In this document: positions 46,158 to 58,733 of the stretch, in pieces | Numbering within the stretch: the first letter of the stretch is position 1 | How the letters are laid out: each line of letters opens with the position of its first letter | Assembly: GCA_013339685.2 (NCBI GenBank) | Contig: CM023481.1 | Span: forward strand, 251,520,329-251,584,328 | Length of the DNA stretch: 64,000 bases | Origin: Hyalomma asiaticum | Taxonomy: Eukaryota; Arthropoda; Arachnida; Ixodida; Ixodidae | Direction: 5' to 3' | Translations under genes and position numbers: made by a program | The notes under the pieces: model-generated | The model's database searches: none | What the model was told of the DNA's origin: nothing | Seen by the model: only the letters and a program-made list of their open reading frames with translations

Positions 46158-47305
46158 CAGTGGAACCTTGGTTTTACATCTCCCAGTTTTACGACGACCT
46201 GCATTTTACGATGGACTAGTCCCGTCCCGGCGAAAGCTCCATAGACACAGTGCATTAAAAATCTCAATTATACAATGTGATCTTACGCCGAACCGGCGTT
46301 ACACGACAATCCACGCAAAGCAGGGTCACCAGATGGCGAAGAAAAGGGAAGTGCAGCGGGCGTCTTTCGTTGCACTGGCTCTTTCAGGAGCGTCGCCCCC
46401 CAAGCATGGCGAGCGCTCGGGAAACCGGTTCGTTTCGGCTTTCCGCTGCCGCTCGTTCGTCTTGCCCTGGCCCTCCCAGTGGCCGCCGGCGCCGTGTGTG
46501 GCAGCATAGAGTGGCGCCCCCCGGTTGGGGTCTTCCCCCGTTCTTTTCACCCTTTCAGGCTAAACATCTATCTCTCTCCCGCAATCTCTCTCCTGTGATA
46601 ACAAAAAACGAAGTGGCACACACAAAGGCAGACATCGTGGCGACAACCACGAAGCAGGCACTAACCCTAACCGTAGCAGACGATGCACGAAGCACCCACC
46701 GAAGAAGGCCACCGCGTCATAATGCACAGCAGCCAGTTAGCGGCCGCACGTTCCCCCACTCTCTCGAGGAGCGCGCTTGGCCCAATCGCAGCTTCGCATC
46801 CAAGCGCGGGATACTCGAATGCCCCTGTGAGCCCCCCAATCATGCACAAACCATGCTTCCACCACACCACTGCCAATGGCGGTGGAAAAAAGCGCAAGAA
46901 TTCACAAACGAAACAAAACCAAAATGACACTGGTAGGTTGAATGGTGCATGAACGGCACTCGCTTGAAGTGTGCTGTTTCGGAGCGTGTTTGGGCGGCAC
47001 AGCAGCTGCCGCTGCTCGTAATATATTTGATATGAAGTAGTTTTAGGACGAATTAGGCGCTGGAAATACAGGAGAGGTAGCTTATGACACATACAGTGCA
47101 AATATGTGGTTTTTCAAGATTTTTCGACCTTCAAAGGCCGCATCCCCCCTCAAACGTGTGCCATGCTTCGCTACGGCTGTTGGGAATCACACCAGCGGAT
47201 TTCAGTGCACTGAAGGGCAGAAATTTTTGTTCGGATTTCATGACGCCCGCATTTTACGACGCTTTTTCACGGTCCTGAGCACATTGTATAATCGGGGTTT
47301 CACTG
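46158..47305. mobile_element. Tigger-like element inserted in the hAT transposase
   Basis: CAGTGGAACCTTGGTTTTAC at 46158 and, inverted from 47305, CAGTGAAACCCCGATTATAC are flanked by TA on both sides. The element interrupts the hAT protein just before its SMDGPN block. A MAKKREVQRA start near 46333 may be a trace of a Tigger transposase, but no domain follows. Confidence 0.75.
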
Positions 47306-49065
47306 TATCTGCCATTGTATGATCCATGAAAACGGATGTGAAGTACTTGGTTGTTATTCTCTGAGATGCATCCCAGTACCTGATGTGAACATCCATCTTC
47401 TTCCGATGGAGGCAATCATTCGCGAATTCATCAAGCAAAACTACGTAATAATCGCACTTATTGATTGCCAGATGGATGGACGACAGAAAAAAGGGGGCGC
47501 AAACCATGACACGCAAGATACGCAAACTTTTTTTCCCACACATGTGAAGGCCTCTGCCACATTGCTGTTGGGAAAAATTCTCTTGAACAGATCGCTTGTG
47601 TGTGCGGATCAAGTGTACGAGTAATGAGATGTGACAAGCTTCAAAGCCCACAATATTTCGGCTTCTGTCACAGCATCGTGGGCCTTGCACGTGGTATTCA
47701 AATCTGAGGACTGCACTGGGACCACACGAACAGATTCGCCACACTCGCTGGGTGTCAAATACTTCATAACGGAGCTATCTGCTGCGTTCATGCTACCGTT
47801 GTGCTTCACACTCTTCTAGTGGCTCTTCAGCGCAGACTCTCCCACTGACGAGACATCAAACACTTTTCCACACAGTCTGTATCTAGCATGATGCGAACTT
47901 ATTGGTTCCGGCACACCCCAGTCTTTGTACTCAATGTGGCTAAGCCACAATTGCTGAAAACTGAATTTCCGCGGCTATGCGCATACACACAACTACATCC
48001 ACGTAACGCAGCGCGCACGGCACAAAGCAAGCTCTCATTAAGCGAACAGAAGGTGGCAAACAAGCGGTTTTGGAATGTTTATCCCCAATGAAAAATGCAC
48101 GCCCGAGGTGAAAAAAAAAAAAAAAGGCAGCACTAAAAGCAAATCTGATTGGATTGACTTGGATAGAAAGGCACTACCACTCTCAATGTGGCCAGTTGCT
48201 AAGCGGGGAGTCAGCGCAGCTAAAGTCTAGATTTTTCACAGCGGCAACTGGCTCCTCTTCTGAACCCCTGTCACGCACAGCCGGTGTCTGCTGCCATGTT
48301 CTTCCAGACTTATATTTACAAAGCCAAGTACGTTTAAGTACGTTAGCCACACACTTTTCAGCGAACAATATGCGAACCCGACGCACATTTCTCCCCTGCT
48401 GATACTCTGTCATTAGTAAGCGGGGGATGCGTCGCCTCCGTTTTACCAGGCACCGGAAAAGCGTTAGAAAAACATGGCTATCAAAAATGAGCGTTACCCA
48501 ATGAGATTCATCGGCAGTGCTTATACAGTTGAAGAAGAAAAGAAAATCTAGGGAATTTCGGCGCCGCGGATGGAATTTAAGGGTTTTCAAGCACCCCCTT
48601 CAAGCACCACCATATTCAAGGGTTTTCAAGGCCTTGAAAATTACATTTTCAAATTCAAGGGTTTTCAAGGTTTTCAAGGACCCGTGCGAACCCCGTTTAT
48701 CCTCTGCTTATCGAAGCTCAGCAGCCAGGCTTTATTTTTAGGGGCGAAGGTTTGGGTCTGTCCGTCCGTTGTAGTAGCGCGTTACCTACTAGGAACGCGC
48801 TACTAGGAGGACACGTGTGGGAGGCGCACGAGCTCTCTCAGTCTTCCATCTGCTGTCTTGTGAGAGAGAAAGAGACAGAGAGAGCGAAAGGCGCGCGTTG
48901 ACTATGGAAACGCTCTTTCTTCGATGAACACGCTACCAGCTCGCAAAGAAGGAGAACGTGCCCTCACCCGCGAGAGACAAGCTTGACACAGGCACAGTCT
49001 TCTAGCGAGTTTATTGACTGAAAAATACCGACTGCTCACGCTGGAGAACCGTTCACCGGCCACCC

Positions 49066-49098
<33 letters not shown>

Positions 49099-49104
49099 TA
49101 TATA
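49066..49104. repeat. TA microsatellite
   Basis: An almost uninterrupted run of TA dinucleotides with one CA step. Confidence 0.9.
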
Positions 49105-49378
49105 GAGGCACTGGATCTTGACTTGCAATGAAATGCCGGTGGGAGATTTCACTTGTGCGTAGTTGAACCATAAGGATTCGTAGCGTGCGCGTTAACTAAA
49201 TTAATCCGGAACTCGGCACTATCTACGATGAACCTCCAGAGCTTCGCCCACTCATCATCGTTCACTCCATGGATATGCTGTGAATTTTTGTTTTACAAGT
49301 ACTGCTGTCTCTATGCGAGACGTAGCAAGGGTGGGTCAATACAAAATATTAAAGATACAAGAACACAGTTGCATAATG

Positions 49379-50462
49379 CACTTGAACCTCATTATAGCGT
49401 AATCGGATGTAACAAAATAACGCATATAACAAAGCAAATAAAATTCCCCTTTAACCAAGTAAAATTGACCTTTCAACGGATATAACGAACTAAATCTCCG
49501 AAACTGAAAAACGGCGCGTGTTTATACCAACGAGATCACTTCCACGGTGTTCAGCGCGGTGGTTCAAAAATCCTGTGGCCCAATCAGACTGCTGCACATT
49601 GCCGCGTGCAGCCGCATGCAAGAAGCATCACGCAGCAACATGCACCGTTGCCCTTCCTCAGTCCTACTCTAGTCCTCACTTGCCATCCCCACTTTTTGTT
49701 TCCTTCTTTTTCTCGCAGCAGCTCGATGTCAGAGCATGGTCTCCGAGATCACATTCCGAGTGATCTCAGAGGTCATGCTAACTGCACAGGCAGACAGCAG
49801 GTGGTGGAGGTTTGAGGGACAAACGCGATGGTGCGCCGTTGCTTGTGTGCACTGGTGAGAAATGATTAGCGCATCCACTTCTTTCGTTACAGCTGCCGGC
49901 AAACGCTACGAAACAGTGATACGGATGGGCATGGCCTCCGAGAGTGCATCGACGATGTAGCAACCTCGGGAATTGCAAGCCTGTCAAGCCGGCGCCAGTG
50001 CGGCGACGTTCGTTGGCCTACACATCAAGGGCGTCATAGCGGCTCAGTAGTCCACTATGCGCTGCTCATTGATGACGAGTGCATCTTCGCTGTTGACTGC
50101 TCGATGGCGTCGCTGTTTCTCTGGCTTCACAGTAACGTGGACGAGTCACGCACTGAACAAAAGCGGGACAATCACGTTGAGACAGAACGTGGCCTCTCGC
50201 CCCGATTGCCAATTGGCACGGTACTGATAAGTAGATTTTTTTTCCTGCTTTTATAAACCTTCATCGCATGACCCCCCCCCCCCCCGTGACTCCGTATAGC
50301 ATTACCGCATGCCACAGTGCAGTCTCTCATTCACACGCTAAACATTTTTGCACCCAAATAGCAAGTATTGCAATTAAGGGCAATAATGGTTATAATGAAA
50401 TAACGAATATAATGAAGTAATTCCATGTCTCCCTTCGACTTAGTTATAACGAGGTTCGAATG
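49379..50462. mobile_element. pogo/Tigger-like MITE
   Basis: Ends CACTTGAACCTCATTATAGC and, inverted, CATTCGAACCTCGTTATAAC match well. TA follows the right end; the left TA has become TG. The inside holds a C run near 50273-50284 and no recognised protein. Confidence 0.65.
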
Positions 50463-50530
50463 TATATCAGGTTGAAAGAATGCATAGAAGAGGTAAAACA
50501 AATTCACTGACTGCAGATTTAAATTAAATA

Positions 50531-50925
50531 CAGTTCAACCTCAATATAACAAATTTCAATATAACTTAATTCTTGATACAATGAAGCACTTGGCTTTTTA
50601 CAACATGATGTCCATTGAACACTATGTATTTTTTTTCAATATAACGAATTTCAGTAATGCCACAGGTGAAAATGAGCCAATAAATTAAAACTTCTGCTGG
50701 AGCCAGCGGTCAGATAGGCAAGTTGCATGCAGTTTTTGCCAACGCATTTTGTAAACTGCACACCGCACAGACGTTGACACCGAGCAGCACCTCTTTTGCC
50801 CGCAGTTGGGGAGGTAAAGAGAACATGAACGGTAACCACCAGAACAAGGTGAGTGCACATCACGAGTGAGAACAGCCTTGTGCATCGTACTATGCACCTT
50901 GCATACTCAACAACCAAAATTGTTT
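50531..50925. repeat. Repeat family A, copy 1 (Tigger-like left end)
   Basis: It starts after TA with CAGTTCAACCTCAATATAAC. The following sequence matches the region 62347-62935 (cttggctttttacaa; gcccgcagttgggg; gcaccttgcatactc). The right end was not identified. Confidence 0.6.
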
Positions 50926-52149
50926 CATATTTTGCGTCGCACGTGCCACGTGTCAGTGCCTATTTCATGCTTTTGTTATCACCAAGTGTCAACTGACAAG
51001 CATATGTAGCTGGAGAAGTGCTAGTATTAAATGCAGTGGGCTCTCACTTACGTTGCAAGAGATTGCGATCTTTCAGGGAACAGATGTGACTGACAAGGTT
51101 TGTGTAAGTATCTAGCAAACAATCTCAATCAGCGAGAAAAAAGTTACTGCTTTCTGTAACCACTAGCTGTTTTCATGTGAGGACTACAGTATAACCTCAT
51201 TACTACAGATCTGCTTACAAAATACATTTGGATACAACATACCAAACTGCTGTGTTGTGCTAATCTTCGTATCTCTTCCATTGCTTGAACTTCTTTTGCA
51301 ATGGATTCTGATACAATATACATTCAGATATAAAGAACTAAATTACAAGACCAGCTAGCTGGTCAGCACTCCTTTATAGCAGGCTTATGTACAATGAACC
51401 ACCCTAAATTCAGTAGCTTCCAATTACAAACATCAGCACCAGTGGGATCAACACAGTGATGCACTATTGTGGCAGGCAGAGTCAACAGCCTTGTAATGAT
51501 GGAGACATGCATAGTGTCGAAACCATTCACTGGACAGCACAGCTAAAGCTGACAAGCTTCAGTCAGAAAAGTTCGAGTCTGTGGCTTGGAATAGACCATT
51601 TGCAAGCACATGAGCGCCACCAACGGCCGTGCAAGCGCTCCATGGGAAAAGTGTGTACCCCGCTGCACCGCCCAGACTGGCTGCACGGGCCTCGCGCTTT
51701 TCTGCTGCGCTATGCCAGCACTTCTCTGCTTAAATAAATGTGACAAGGTCGAACATACTACTGCGTTATTCAGTCGTGAAAATTTTTTTTGCTTAGCTAC
51801 AGTGCTTCTCTATGATTTCCATGTGCCTAGGGCATCCGTGCACCATTTTCAGGTCAACTGAGCAGTTCTTAATACCAATCATTGCCGTTCTTGGCATACT
51901 TATTGCAATCAGCATCCACCAACTCTGTTAATCAGGACAAGACGCGGTTGTGAGATGAAAGAAAATGCGAGATTGTATAGTCGGCATTTTACATTGGTCA
52001 GACATCGCGAGAATCATTCGCACCAGCAAGCAACAAGCTGTGATCAATTTTCGTGGACACTGCCTTGAGACGCAGGTTATGCTTTTGCGTGTTGGCTTAC
52101 ATATCTGTCACAAAATAGTGCCTATTTCGATGAGAAACCCGGCATCGAG
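50926..52149. other. Intron sequence, another Tigger-like end
   Basis: ACAGTATAACCTCATTACTA at 51188 has the same terminal pattern as the neighbouring elements. Otherwise there are only short frames and nothing recognisable. Confidence 0.4.
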
Positions 52150-53230
52150 CTGAAGGTGTGGGTGGTGCGTATATAACGCTAATACGGCCACCACCGTGGG
52201 TTCGGGCGAGTCAGGCTAATGAGCCACGTGGGCCGTCGCCTAACTCGCACTCCGTTGCACACGTGCGTTCCTGACACAAAGGCGTCGAGTGCAGCGTGGC
52301 AGTGACAGAGTACTGCTCTTAGACTAACCGCAACACTTTATTGCACCATGGCGACACAACATACACTACACACCGCCTGTAGTAACAGGCGGCGGGAGAA
52401 GCAAAGGCTTCGCCACGCCAAGGGCAAAATACACACAAAGGGCGCCGCAAGCACGTCACCACGGGCAATGGCTCGCGGGGACACGCCGCGAAGGGCCAGT
52501 GCTCCTTTGCGACTGTGCTGCGCACTCGTGCGATCGCAGACCAATGGGCCCGATCGTCCGAGTATGGGCAAACTCCGTTCGCGTTCGCCTTCGATTAGTG
52601 CCCTCGGCATAGTAAGACCACGCGCGAACACGGGCACAATCTACGGCGTAGCGTTCGGAAGGCAACGCAAGGGTAGGCGTTCGCCGTTGGCGCACAGGCA
52701 CCGCGGCGGACTCCGTCCGAACGAGCTCAAACAAAGGAGCCGGCGGACCAGGAACGAAAAGCGTGCTTACCCTTCGACTGCCACAGAGAGAGAGACCGTT
52801 TCTTCACCGCGCCTTGCTAGACTCGGCGCGCGGCGCCACCATCGCTATCTGCCGAGGGGGGCGCGCGCGGCGAGTGGAGAGAACGGTGAAGAACCGGTTT
52901 GGCGCGGGGGAAGAAGAAAGAGGCAACCGCCCGTGCACTGGCGACGGGGCAGAATGCCGCGATCCTCACAAAGGGAAAGCCCAAAACAACAAGAAGAAAA
53001 GTGGTGCACAAGAAAGAGGCGCCCAAGGTCACGCCTGATCTCCAAAAGGGGAGAATTTTGTAGAAAGTGTCTTATCGCGGTGAGATGTCCCTACTGCGCG
53101 CAAAGGGGGAGGCGGTTCCACGCTCTACACACACTTGTCATCTATCACGCCCACCATACCTCGTCTAACAAAACATCGCAACCAACCTCGCTCACCCCCC
53201 TTTGGCCACACATCTCAACAACCATTTAAC
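52150..53230 (-). mobile_element. Possible LTR (minus orientation) in a GC-rich island
   Basis: On the minus strand this GC-rich block ends with GCAATAAAGTGTTGCGG (AATAAA at 52337-52342), then about 180 bases to ttatatacgcaccaccc, an arrangement like the R-U5 part of an LTR. A possible start is TGTTGAGATGTG at about 53226. Neither a paired LTR nor a target duplication was found. The 293-codon plus-strand frame across it (52348-53229) is arginine-rich, antisense to the signals and unlike any family I know. Confidence 0.4.
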
Positions 53231-54860
53231 CCCAAAACAGGATTCGTGCTGGGGCTGGGAAGAAAAGAGGCAACAGGCTTAATTAAGTTAACAAAACATG
53301 TTTAATGTATGAGCATAATTAAATTTACAATCAACAATTAGTGGTGAACGCACTGATATGATCAATGTGATCAGTAAACTTGACAGTGCAATACAGGAAC
53401 CAACATTGCAAACAAAATCATCAATAAATGACCGATATAACAGTCTACCAACTAGTCTCGCAATGTCTCAAACGCGCTTGCCGAAACGAAAAGAGCGCTT
53501 ATCTGGGAGGCAGGCTCCATCGGTGTATAGGTCTCGTCGCCGGTGGTGGACTGGTGCTTAGGCAGGGGCTCAGATGTCATCTTCAAAGTCCTCGTAGCTC
53601 ACGGATCCTCTCCGATCATTGCTGCTGACATGGGCTCTTCACGAGGACTACATCATCTCTCCCGGTTGGAGAGCCGAATGGCGCGGCTCATACGAGGGAT
53701 CACAAGCGAGGCTCGCTTCTTTGACTCAAACATGACGGAATCGCCACCGCGTCTTTTCACGTCTCTCGAATCTCTCAAATTCCTCCTCGTCACCGGCCCA
53801 GAGACGAGTTTCTCTCTTTGACAACCCCGCCTCGCCAGGGCGCCTCCCCAATCGTTGTTTAGGGCCACGTCGTCAGTAGAAAACTCACCAGTCCAATCCG
53901 CCGCGCGACCACCGTTCGGGACCCACCTCCATAGCACAATACAGCATAAGTTCCTCCCCAAAACATGGAAAGCAAGATATAAAACAAAGAAAACTCGACA
54001 TTAAGAGAAGGCGTCGGACCACCTAACCAGCGACACATGTGTACAGATTTCCGCACGGCACTGCCCCCAATCTGACACACTCCAGATGCCAGCAATTGTC
54101 TAGGCGTCGTTGCCACTCCGAGTTCGCACTTGCCGACCCGTTGCGCGCACCCCTCTTCGACAGCAACCGTGTTTCGGTAACGTGGCGACAGGACCCCCGC
54201 TGCGGGATTTATGACCCGGCGACCTTCGGACAAGATGTCGCCGGCCTGTACCGAGACACCACCGCGCAGGCGCGACTCCCTGGCGCCTTGTTATTGCCCG
54301 TACCCGTAGTTCTGGTGGTGCACTGTTGTCTGCGTGCGACCACGTAAACAAGGGAATTAAGCATTTCCGGGCAAACTCCTTCAAGTGGCCGGTGTGCAAG
54401 AGGAGCGGTCAACACGCGTGCGCAGTTCATCACGACCTGACAGCTTCCAGATGGGTGTACGCGTACGCATCCTCTTGGCCATAACGAACGCCGGGAGAGC
54501 GCGAAGTTGATCCTCAATGTACACACGCACGTGGGGCCACCGCGCAAGCGTCGCCTCTGCTGTCATTGCGCGGTTTCCGCGAACTTGCAGACGGCGAGAG
54601 CTCCGGCGATTCCCCCGACCGCCGCAGCGGCCGGAAAACGGGAATACCGATGCCCCGAATGTCCGTTCCCCGCGCTCTCCTCTCTCGCCCCACCGACGCC
54701 TCGAGGGGCGTCACACGCGCGCTAGACAGACGTAGGAAGAGAGAGGAGGCGGAGAGTACATACCAACGCTCCTTGCGCAGTGAGAGGAAGAAAGAGGCGC
54801 CGGCCAAGCGACGAAGGACCGAGAAAGGGCAAGAAGGTTCCCAACTTTGTGCGTGCTTGT
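53231..54860. other. GC-rich segment of unknown origin
   Basis: It holds short frames on both strands and no recognised domain. Base composition contrasts with the A/T-rich introns on either side and matches the 52.15-53.23 kb block, so it may belong to the same element or to a promoter-like island. Confidence 0.35.
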
Positions 54861-54877
54861 ATCACGTGGGCCGCACC

Positions 54878-54912
54878 GAAACTTCTAGAACGGCTTTCCA
54901 AGGCTATATAAA
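54878..54912 (+). promoter_or_regulatory. Heat-shock-type element and TATA box
   Basis: GAAacTTCtaGAA at 54878-54890 is an exact three-unit heat-shock element, with alternating GAA and TTC at 5-bp steps. TATAAA follows at 54907-54912. A short ATG frame at 54968 encodes only 13 residues. The arrangement is that of a heat-shock promoter, but no heat-shock gene follows in this window. It could be an orphan promoter, part of a retroelement or chance. Confidence 0.45.
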
Positions 54913-55009
54913 CAGTCGACCACGGGCCGCGAGAGTAGAAGTAGTATCAGTAGCAACAATCGAAGTCATGTGTGCGACTCAGCAAGAGGAAAGAAGCGCT
55001 GTTTCATGA

Positions 55010-56977
55010 GCCTGCTGACGAGCCCTGCCTGCAAGCTTCGAGTGACTTGGTGAATAGGACTCTCTTATGCTTTATTGTTTGTTGCAGTGCATGAGCTTGT
55101 TCGTGTTTGTTTCGTGTAATGTTGTAACCCATCTGTGTGAGTTTGGAAGAGCCGTGTTTGTGCACGTTTTGTGTAACTGCCTGTTTCATGAGAATATATT
55201 TATTTTGTTTGCTCTCCCCTGGCTCTGACTTGGTCTTTGAACCACTGCTGGCGTATTGCTAGTGTGCTGAAGGGAACCAAAAACCTCATTGTCCCAAGCT
55301 TTCATGGGATCTTTTTCGGGGAACCAAGACGTCAGTTCTTGAAATTATTTCCAGCGATTGCGTCCCGTACCTCACAGCACAGGATTGGTAACAATATCAG
55401 TACTTGATTGGGTGCATGCAGAATAACTTTTATATCCTATGTAAATAGGGGTGCCGAGCCAACAGCCATGCGTTATTCATTCCTGGCTTTTTTGTGCTTA
55501 CTGCTGCTGTAGCGTTGCACGGCCAACAAGTATATTTCCCAAATAACAAAGGTGTATACGCCTGATTTGTACGGATGTGCAAATACACAAAAGTGCATGA
55601 ACCTTTAAGCAAAAATTAAAAACAGCAGTTGCATAAAAAAGAATGTAGATCTATAAAATTATGTGTAACAAGCATAATAGGCATCATAAATATTTAACAT
55701 TAGATCTTATTACATATTTCATAACTGTAAGGTAGACTTAGTTTTATGCTTTGCCTTGTCTGATGTGGCAAAATCGTGAGAGGGGTGGTTGCTTCACAGT
55801 TTATCTCACACAGTAGCTGAAAAAAGAACTCTGGTGCTTTTCTGTGGCAGTACAAAAACGCTGCATTTCGTAATCATCTTTAACCCTACGAGACATCCAA
55901 CAGTGAAAATCTAAAATATATCAATATAATGTACGCAGCTGCACAATGTCGATTTATCTGCGGTCGATGTTTAATGTCTCAACAAAGATGCGCGTGGTGT
56001 ATATGTCCAAAAAAACATGAGCACCGTTCGTACTGAAAAAAAATTTTACTGCAATACGACGTCATGGTGCACTTGTAACCAAGTTTAATTATTCTGAGGT
56101 GCTTCAAAATTTCGCTGGACTGTGACACAGCTACGGTTCATAATAAGAGCAAGAAACTCGTATTCTTTCTTTGTGAAACTAAGGAATAATTATGCCTATA
56201 GCGCCCTACCAACGAACACCCATCCATTTTGCACTGTGGCCGTATCTGTAATTCCACACCGCGAAGGCGGTGTTGAATTGGGTGTGTGCAAAGGCAGTGT
56301 GGAAAGGCTTTATCTGATCATTGCTGCCCATGGAAAAGTGACAAACGCCAGTTTTCACAGGCTTGTGTCTGTTTAGAAGTTAACTATTGCACGGTATCAT
56401 GTGATGGTAACATTCCAATAATGGAGGTTACATGTTTACGTCTACACTGCCTGTATTCTTGCATTGAAGGTTCATACATGGTGTTACGTGCGTGCTTTAA
56501 GATATCTTTAACGCTATGCAATAGTGAAAAGGCGGCGTGCGTTCCCTTTGTTTTCTGCCCCAATGGCGTCAATGGGTGGTGGGCAACTGGCCTGCCAGAA
56601 CCGGTTCACTCGAGTCAACATACACACTTTCCCCATAGCACTCCGTGCACCCGTGGGGCGCTCGGGGATTGGTTGAAAAATGGTATATGTCCTCCGTTTA
56701 CAACAGACTCATTTAGTCTCTACATAAGTCTCCTAACATTTTTTGTATTCTACACACTCCTTTTACAAGAGCCAAAACCTTCTTCACTATCAAGATCTGT
56801 TAAAATTAGATTAAACTGTACATTGCACGAAAAATCCCCAAGAACTAGAGCTAACAGCTTCACTGTGAAACAATTGGCTCGCGATTATGCCATTCCCGCA
56901 TGCGAAATTTGAGTGTGGCTGTTGAACTGTTTTGACTGTGTGATATGTTGAAGCAAAGAATTTGAGAGAAACATGTA
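55010..56977. other. A/T-rich intron sequence, no gene recognised
   Basis: A 208-codon plus-strand frame (56286-56912) has no domain or splice support. The rest is A/T-rich with short frames. Confidence 0.45.
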
Positions 56978-57687
56978 CAGTCAACTCCAGATTATTCGAA
57001 GTCGCTTAATTGGAATTTCCCGTTAATTGGAAGTGAAGTCGGGGTCCCGTCAGTTATGCATGCAAACCAATATAAAAAAAATGCTCAGTAATTGGAAGTT
57101 AGATTGACTCATTTCTGGGGTTTTGTGTCCCAAAACCAGCTCCGATTATGAGAGACGCCGTAGTAGAGGGCTCCGGAAATTTCGACTGCCAGGGGTTCTT
57201 TAACGTGCACTGACATCGCACAGCACACGGGCCTCAACATTTCGCCTCCATCGAAATGCAGTCGCCGCAGCCGGGATTCGATCCCGCAACCTTCGGATCT
57301 GCAGCCGAGTGCCATAACCACTAGACCACCGTGGCGGGGCGTGTTCGGAGGGGTGGCAGAACAGAAGATGGAGAAAGGTTCTGGAGGAAAACCTAAGGGA
57401 CCTCAGAAAAAGTCTGTTGTATAGCAGTGGAACAGCCTTTTGTAGTAGGGGAACAGAAAGTGTGTAGTGGCCAGAGTTTGCTTTATTTTCAAAGATTTCC
57501 CATTCCATTACCTCACGGCAGCTATACAGAGAACACCCAGCAGACAGACTTCATTGTTATAACTAATAATGGGGCATGGGGACATTGTTGTTCACTGTAA
57601 AAAACAGAAAAGTTGATGGCACAGCAGCTCATCATCATTACAACCAATATAATGTTAAAACCAGTATGTTATAAATGGGTTCGACTG
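56978..57687. mobile_element. pogo/Tigger-like element with nested SINE
   Basis: CAGTCAACTCCAGATTATTC (after TA at 56976-56977) and, inverted from 57687, CAGTCGAACCCATTTATAAC (TA at 57688-57689) form the ends. A Ruka-like SINE lies at 57112-57340. Confidence 0.62.
57112..57340 (-). repeat. Ruka-like SINE with intact tRNA-type head
   Basis: On the minus strand it starts GCCCCGCCACGGTGGTCTAG. It carries an A-box (TGGTCTAGTGG, near 57330) and a B-box (GGGATCGAATCCC, near 57275), followed by the SINE body to 57112. Of the four copies this has the best internal RNA polymerase III promoter. It is in the orientation of POLR3D. Confidence 0.85.
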
Positions 57688-57689
57688 TA

Positions 57690-58733
57690 TTTGATTTGAA
57701 TCCAATTCCAGACGAAATTTCACCATTTGCACACACCTATTTGTTGGTGTTTTGCATCAGTGCCATCTTTTGCTTTTTGTTATTAATGCTGCAGTTGTAT
57801 TCACTACGCTGATATTCATATATTAGGCATGTCTGTACAGTGGCGTAACTAGATGGGACGGCATCCATGGCAAATATATTTTCACAGCCCTCATGACGAT
57901 ATGACAGTGATTATTATGATTATGATTATTATTATTACTATCCATGTGCAAAGAAGGCTATGGCCAAGCAAATGAGCAATTTCTTGATTGACTGTTCACT
58001 ACAGAGGAGTATACGAGTCTTGCACATCCATGCATCGTGCGATACACCAGAAGTCCACAAGGTTAGAAAAAACGTAATAGAAACGGACTTTGCTGATCAC
58101 CTGTTGTCTCACGTTACACGAAATATGCGAAGTTCATAAATTACATACAACCACACAAAAGAAAATGAAGTACTAACAACATATACACAGTTATCATTTT
58201 TCACTGCATTACCATGAAATTTATTGTTCAAAATTATTTAGAGCATACATCACAATGCCTACATTTTTTATGAATGCTAATGATGTGCTCAGAAACTCGT
58301 TTGTCGTTGCATATTATTCCCTTTTGTGATGCAAGTGCTGATGTTGATCGTGAACAATTGTTGTAAAGAAAACGCGTTCCTTATGTTTAAACACCATTTA
58401 CATCTGTCACTCTATAATCACACATTTCTGCCATCGGCAACACTCTAGACCCATAAGTAATCTGAAATTCACTGAGTTCTTTGAATGGTACAACCAGGGT
58501 CCCTCAATATTATCTGGTCATGAAACTCCAGCGTCACTATGAGAGAGCTTCATATACCACCCGCAACCGCCGCATGCGGCGCTGGCGTAGCAAGGAGGTT
58601 GACGAGGAGGCCGGCGGGGGCTGTCGGAATGGTGATCGTTAGCGGAGTGTAGGCCCAGCGAGGTGGTGTTGGCGGTTGTTGCTTTTTTTTTCTTCGCTGT
58701 CACCTCAATGTATTTCTTGATGTGGTGAGAGCG
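57690..58733. other. Intron sequence, no gene recognised
   Basis: A/T-rich until about 58480, then GC-rich just before the THAP relic. Only short frames. Confidence 0.45.

Larger units (their letters stand above)
42752..48060 (-). pseudogene. hAT transposase, decayed
   Basis: Reading down from 48060: a probable BED-type zinc finger (47830-47930 region), then AEILWALKLVTSHYSYT (47610-47680), then DYYVVLLDEFANDCLHRKKM and DVHIRYWDASQRITTKYF (47330-47440), then SMDGPNGTLKF and LNLGICGLDVVHNAYRAG (45960-46090), then ERALSLWPDVKMYVESAG and following helices (43440-43910), and a lysine-rich C-terminal tail (42752-43081). This order is that of a known family of animal hAT transposases. Multiple frameshifts plus two insertions make it inactive. 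Confidence 0.82.
42456..48695 (-). mobile_element. hAT transposon relic with full-length transposase remains
   Basis: The ends TAGGGTTCATAC (42456) and, inverted from 48695, CGGGGTTCGCAC match in the core GGGTTC.-AC. A 5-bp repeat tttat flanks them (42451-42455; 48696-48700). Subterminal words ttcaagggttttcaagg crowd both ends. A decayed transposase fills the interior on the minus strand, broken by elements at 43961-45830 and 46158-47305. It lies in the 21-kb POLR3D intron, in the gene's orientation. Confidence 0.8.

Noticed and set aside
52348..53229. Longest open frame in the window, 293 codons, arginine-rich
   Set aside because: GC-rich sequence lacks stop codons by chance. It runs antisense to LTR-like signals and matches no family I know.
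56286..56912. 208-codon plus-strand open frame
   Set aside because: No domain, and cysteine-rich stretches look random. It lies in a POLR3D intron between repeats.
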